Of a DNA stretch of 24,105 bases, positions 23,876 to 24,105 are shown piece after piece; position 1 is the stretch's first letter; every line of letters begins with the position of its first letter. The position numbers and the translations under genes are program-made. The DNA lies in NCBI GenBank assembly GCA_021793115.1, contig JAJYTJ010000046.1, positions 1-24,105 on the forward strand, read 5' to 3'. Under the pieces are notes generated by a model. The model made no database searches, was not told the origin of the DNA, and saw only the letters and a list, made by a program, of their open reading frames with translations. This DNA comes from Actinomycetes bacterium (GTDB lineage Bacteria; Actinomycetota; Actinomycetes; Actinomycetales; Cellulomonadaceae).

Positions 23876-24105
23876 CGCCCAGGGCGCCGACGCCCCGCTT
23901 CCGGTGGACGAGCCGACGCCTGGCGGCGGCCGCGGCCTGCGGGCCCTGACGGGTCAGGAGTTCTCCGCGTCCGACGCGATCGGCGGCTGGCGTGGCGCCG
24001 CCGAGTCCGTGGCGCCCGGCGTGCTCTTCGTGGCGGTCTACCTGGTCGCCGGCCAGCGCATGGTGCCGGCGCTCGTGGCCTCGCTCGGCGCGGCGCTGGC
24101 TGCCG
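23868..24105 (+). CDS. DUF3159 family membrane protein (C-terminus cut by window edge)
   Basis: The first 79 codons of a DUF3159 membrane protein. GTG at 23868 overlaps the OB-fold gene by eight bases. After a short acidic/Gly-rich segment comes the family-typical GGWRGAAESVAPGVLFVAVYLV, which opens the first transmembrane helix, then GQRMVPALVASLGAALAA leading into the second. DUF3159 members are multi-helix proteins of unknown function. Only the N-terminus can be judged; the assignment rests on the GGWRG-ES-PG motif and on neighbourhood. Confidence 0.78.
   Translation, partial: MSDAQGADAPLPVDEPTPGGGRGLRALTGQEFSASDAIGGWRGAAESVAPGVLFVAVYLVAGQRMVPALVASLGAALAA

Noticed and set aside
1..24105. 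tRNA, rRNA, riboswitch or CRISPR loci
   Set aside because: No cloverleaf, rRNA-like stretch, conserved riboswitch core or spaced repeat array was seen in the short intergenic regions; nearly all sequence is coding.

Overview
The window is chromosomal DNA from a very high-GC actinobacterium, most likely in the Micrococcales and Cellulomonas-like. The reasons are the extreme G/C third-position bias, a SepH cell-division gene, a corynebacterial-type GlgA, an N-terminal-GNAT protein acyltransferase, and small families largely confined to actinobacteria (DUF3099, DUF5998, DUF4193, DUF3093, DUF3710, DUF3159). The genus is inferred from gene content and style, not proven. It reads as core genome: there is no tRNA, rRNA, prophage, insertion sequence or CRISPR array, and no gene-free stretch exceeds 200 bases.

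Layout. Positions 1-1431 (minus) hold a tightly coupled operon: DUF3099 membrane protein, a small Cys-rich protein, and SURF1 (cytochrome oxidase assembly, running off the left edge). Diverging from it, 1533-3586 (plus) carries fabG, fabI/inhA and a SixA-type phosphatase, followed by a DUF1015 gene that ends tail-to-tail on glgC. glgC (minus) and glgA/glgM (plus) diverge from a 100-bp region and together supply ADP-glucose and its transfer for glycogen or maltosyl-phosphate synthesis. An RsgA-like ribosome-assembly GTPase follows. Then come three minus-strand genes: a DUF222/HNH protein, an unrecognised conserved protein, and a topoisomerase IV-type subunit A (parC).

From 13786 to the right edge is what I recall as a conserved actinobacterial neighbourhood: Pat-like GNAT/acyl-CoA-synthetase fusion, DUF5998, a phosphodiesterase of the alkaline-phosphatase superfamily, thymidine kinase, sepH (minus), an inositol-monophosphatase-family enzyme, DUF4193 zinc ribbon, DUF3093 (minus), dut, DUF3710, an OB-fold protein and DUF3159 (cut by the right edge). 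It mixes thymidylate supply and dUTP clearance (tdk, dut) with cell division (sepH) and several uncharacterised proteins.

The clearest non-coding pattern is repeated leaderless promoter architecture: a TAnnnT box placed 6-8 bases before the start codon of at least seven genes. A perfect 17-bp palindrome containing a DnaA-box-like 9-mer lies between the DUF3099 and fabG promoters. No obviously new multi-gene system was found. The best leads are that palindrome, the uncharacterised genes around sepH/dut, and the degenerate acyl-CoA-synthetase half of the Pat-like protein.
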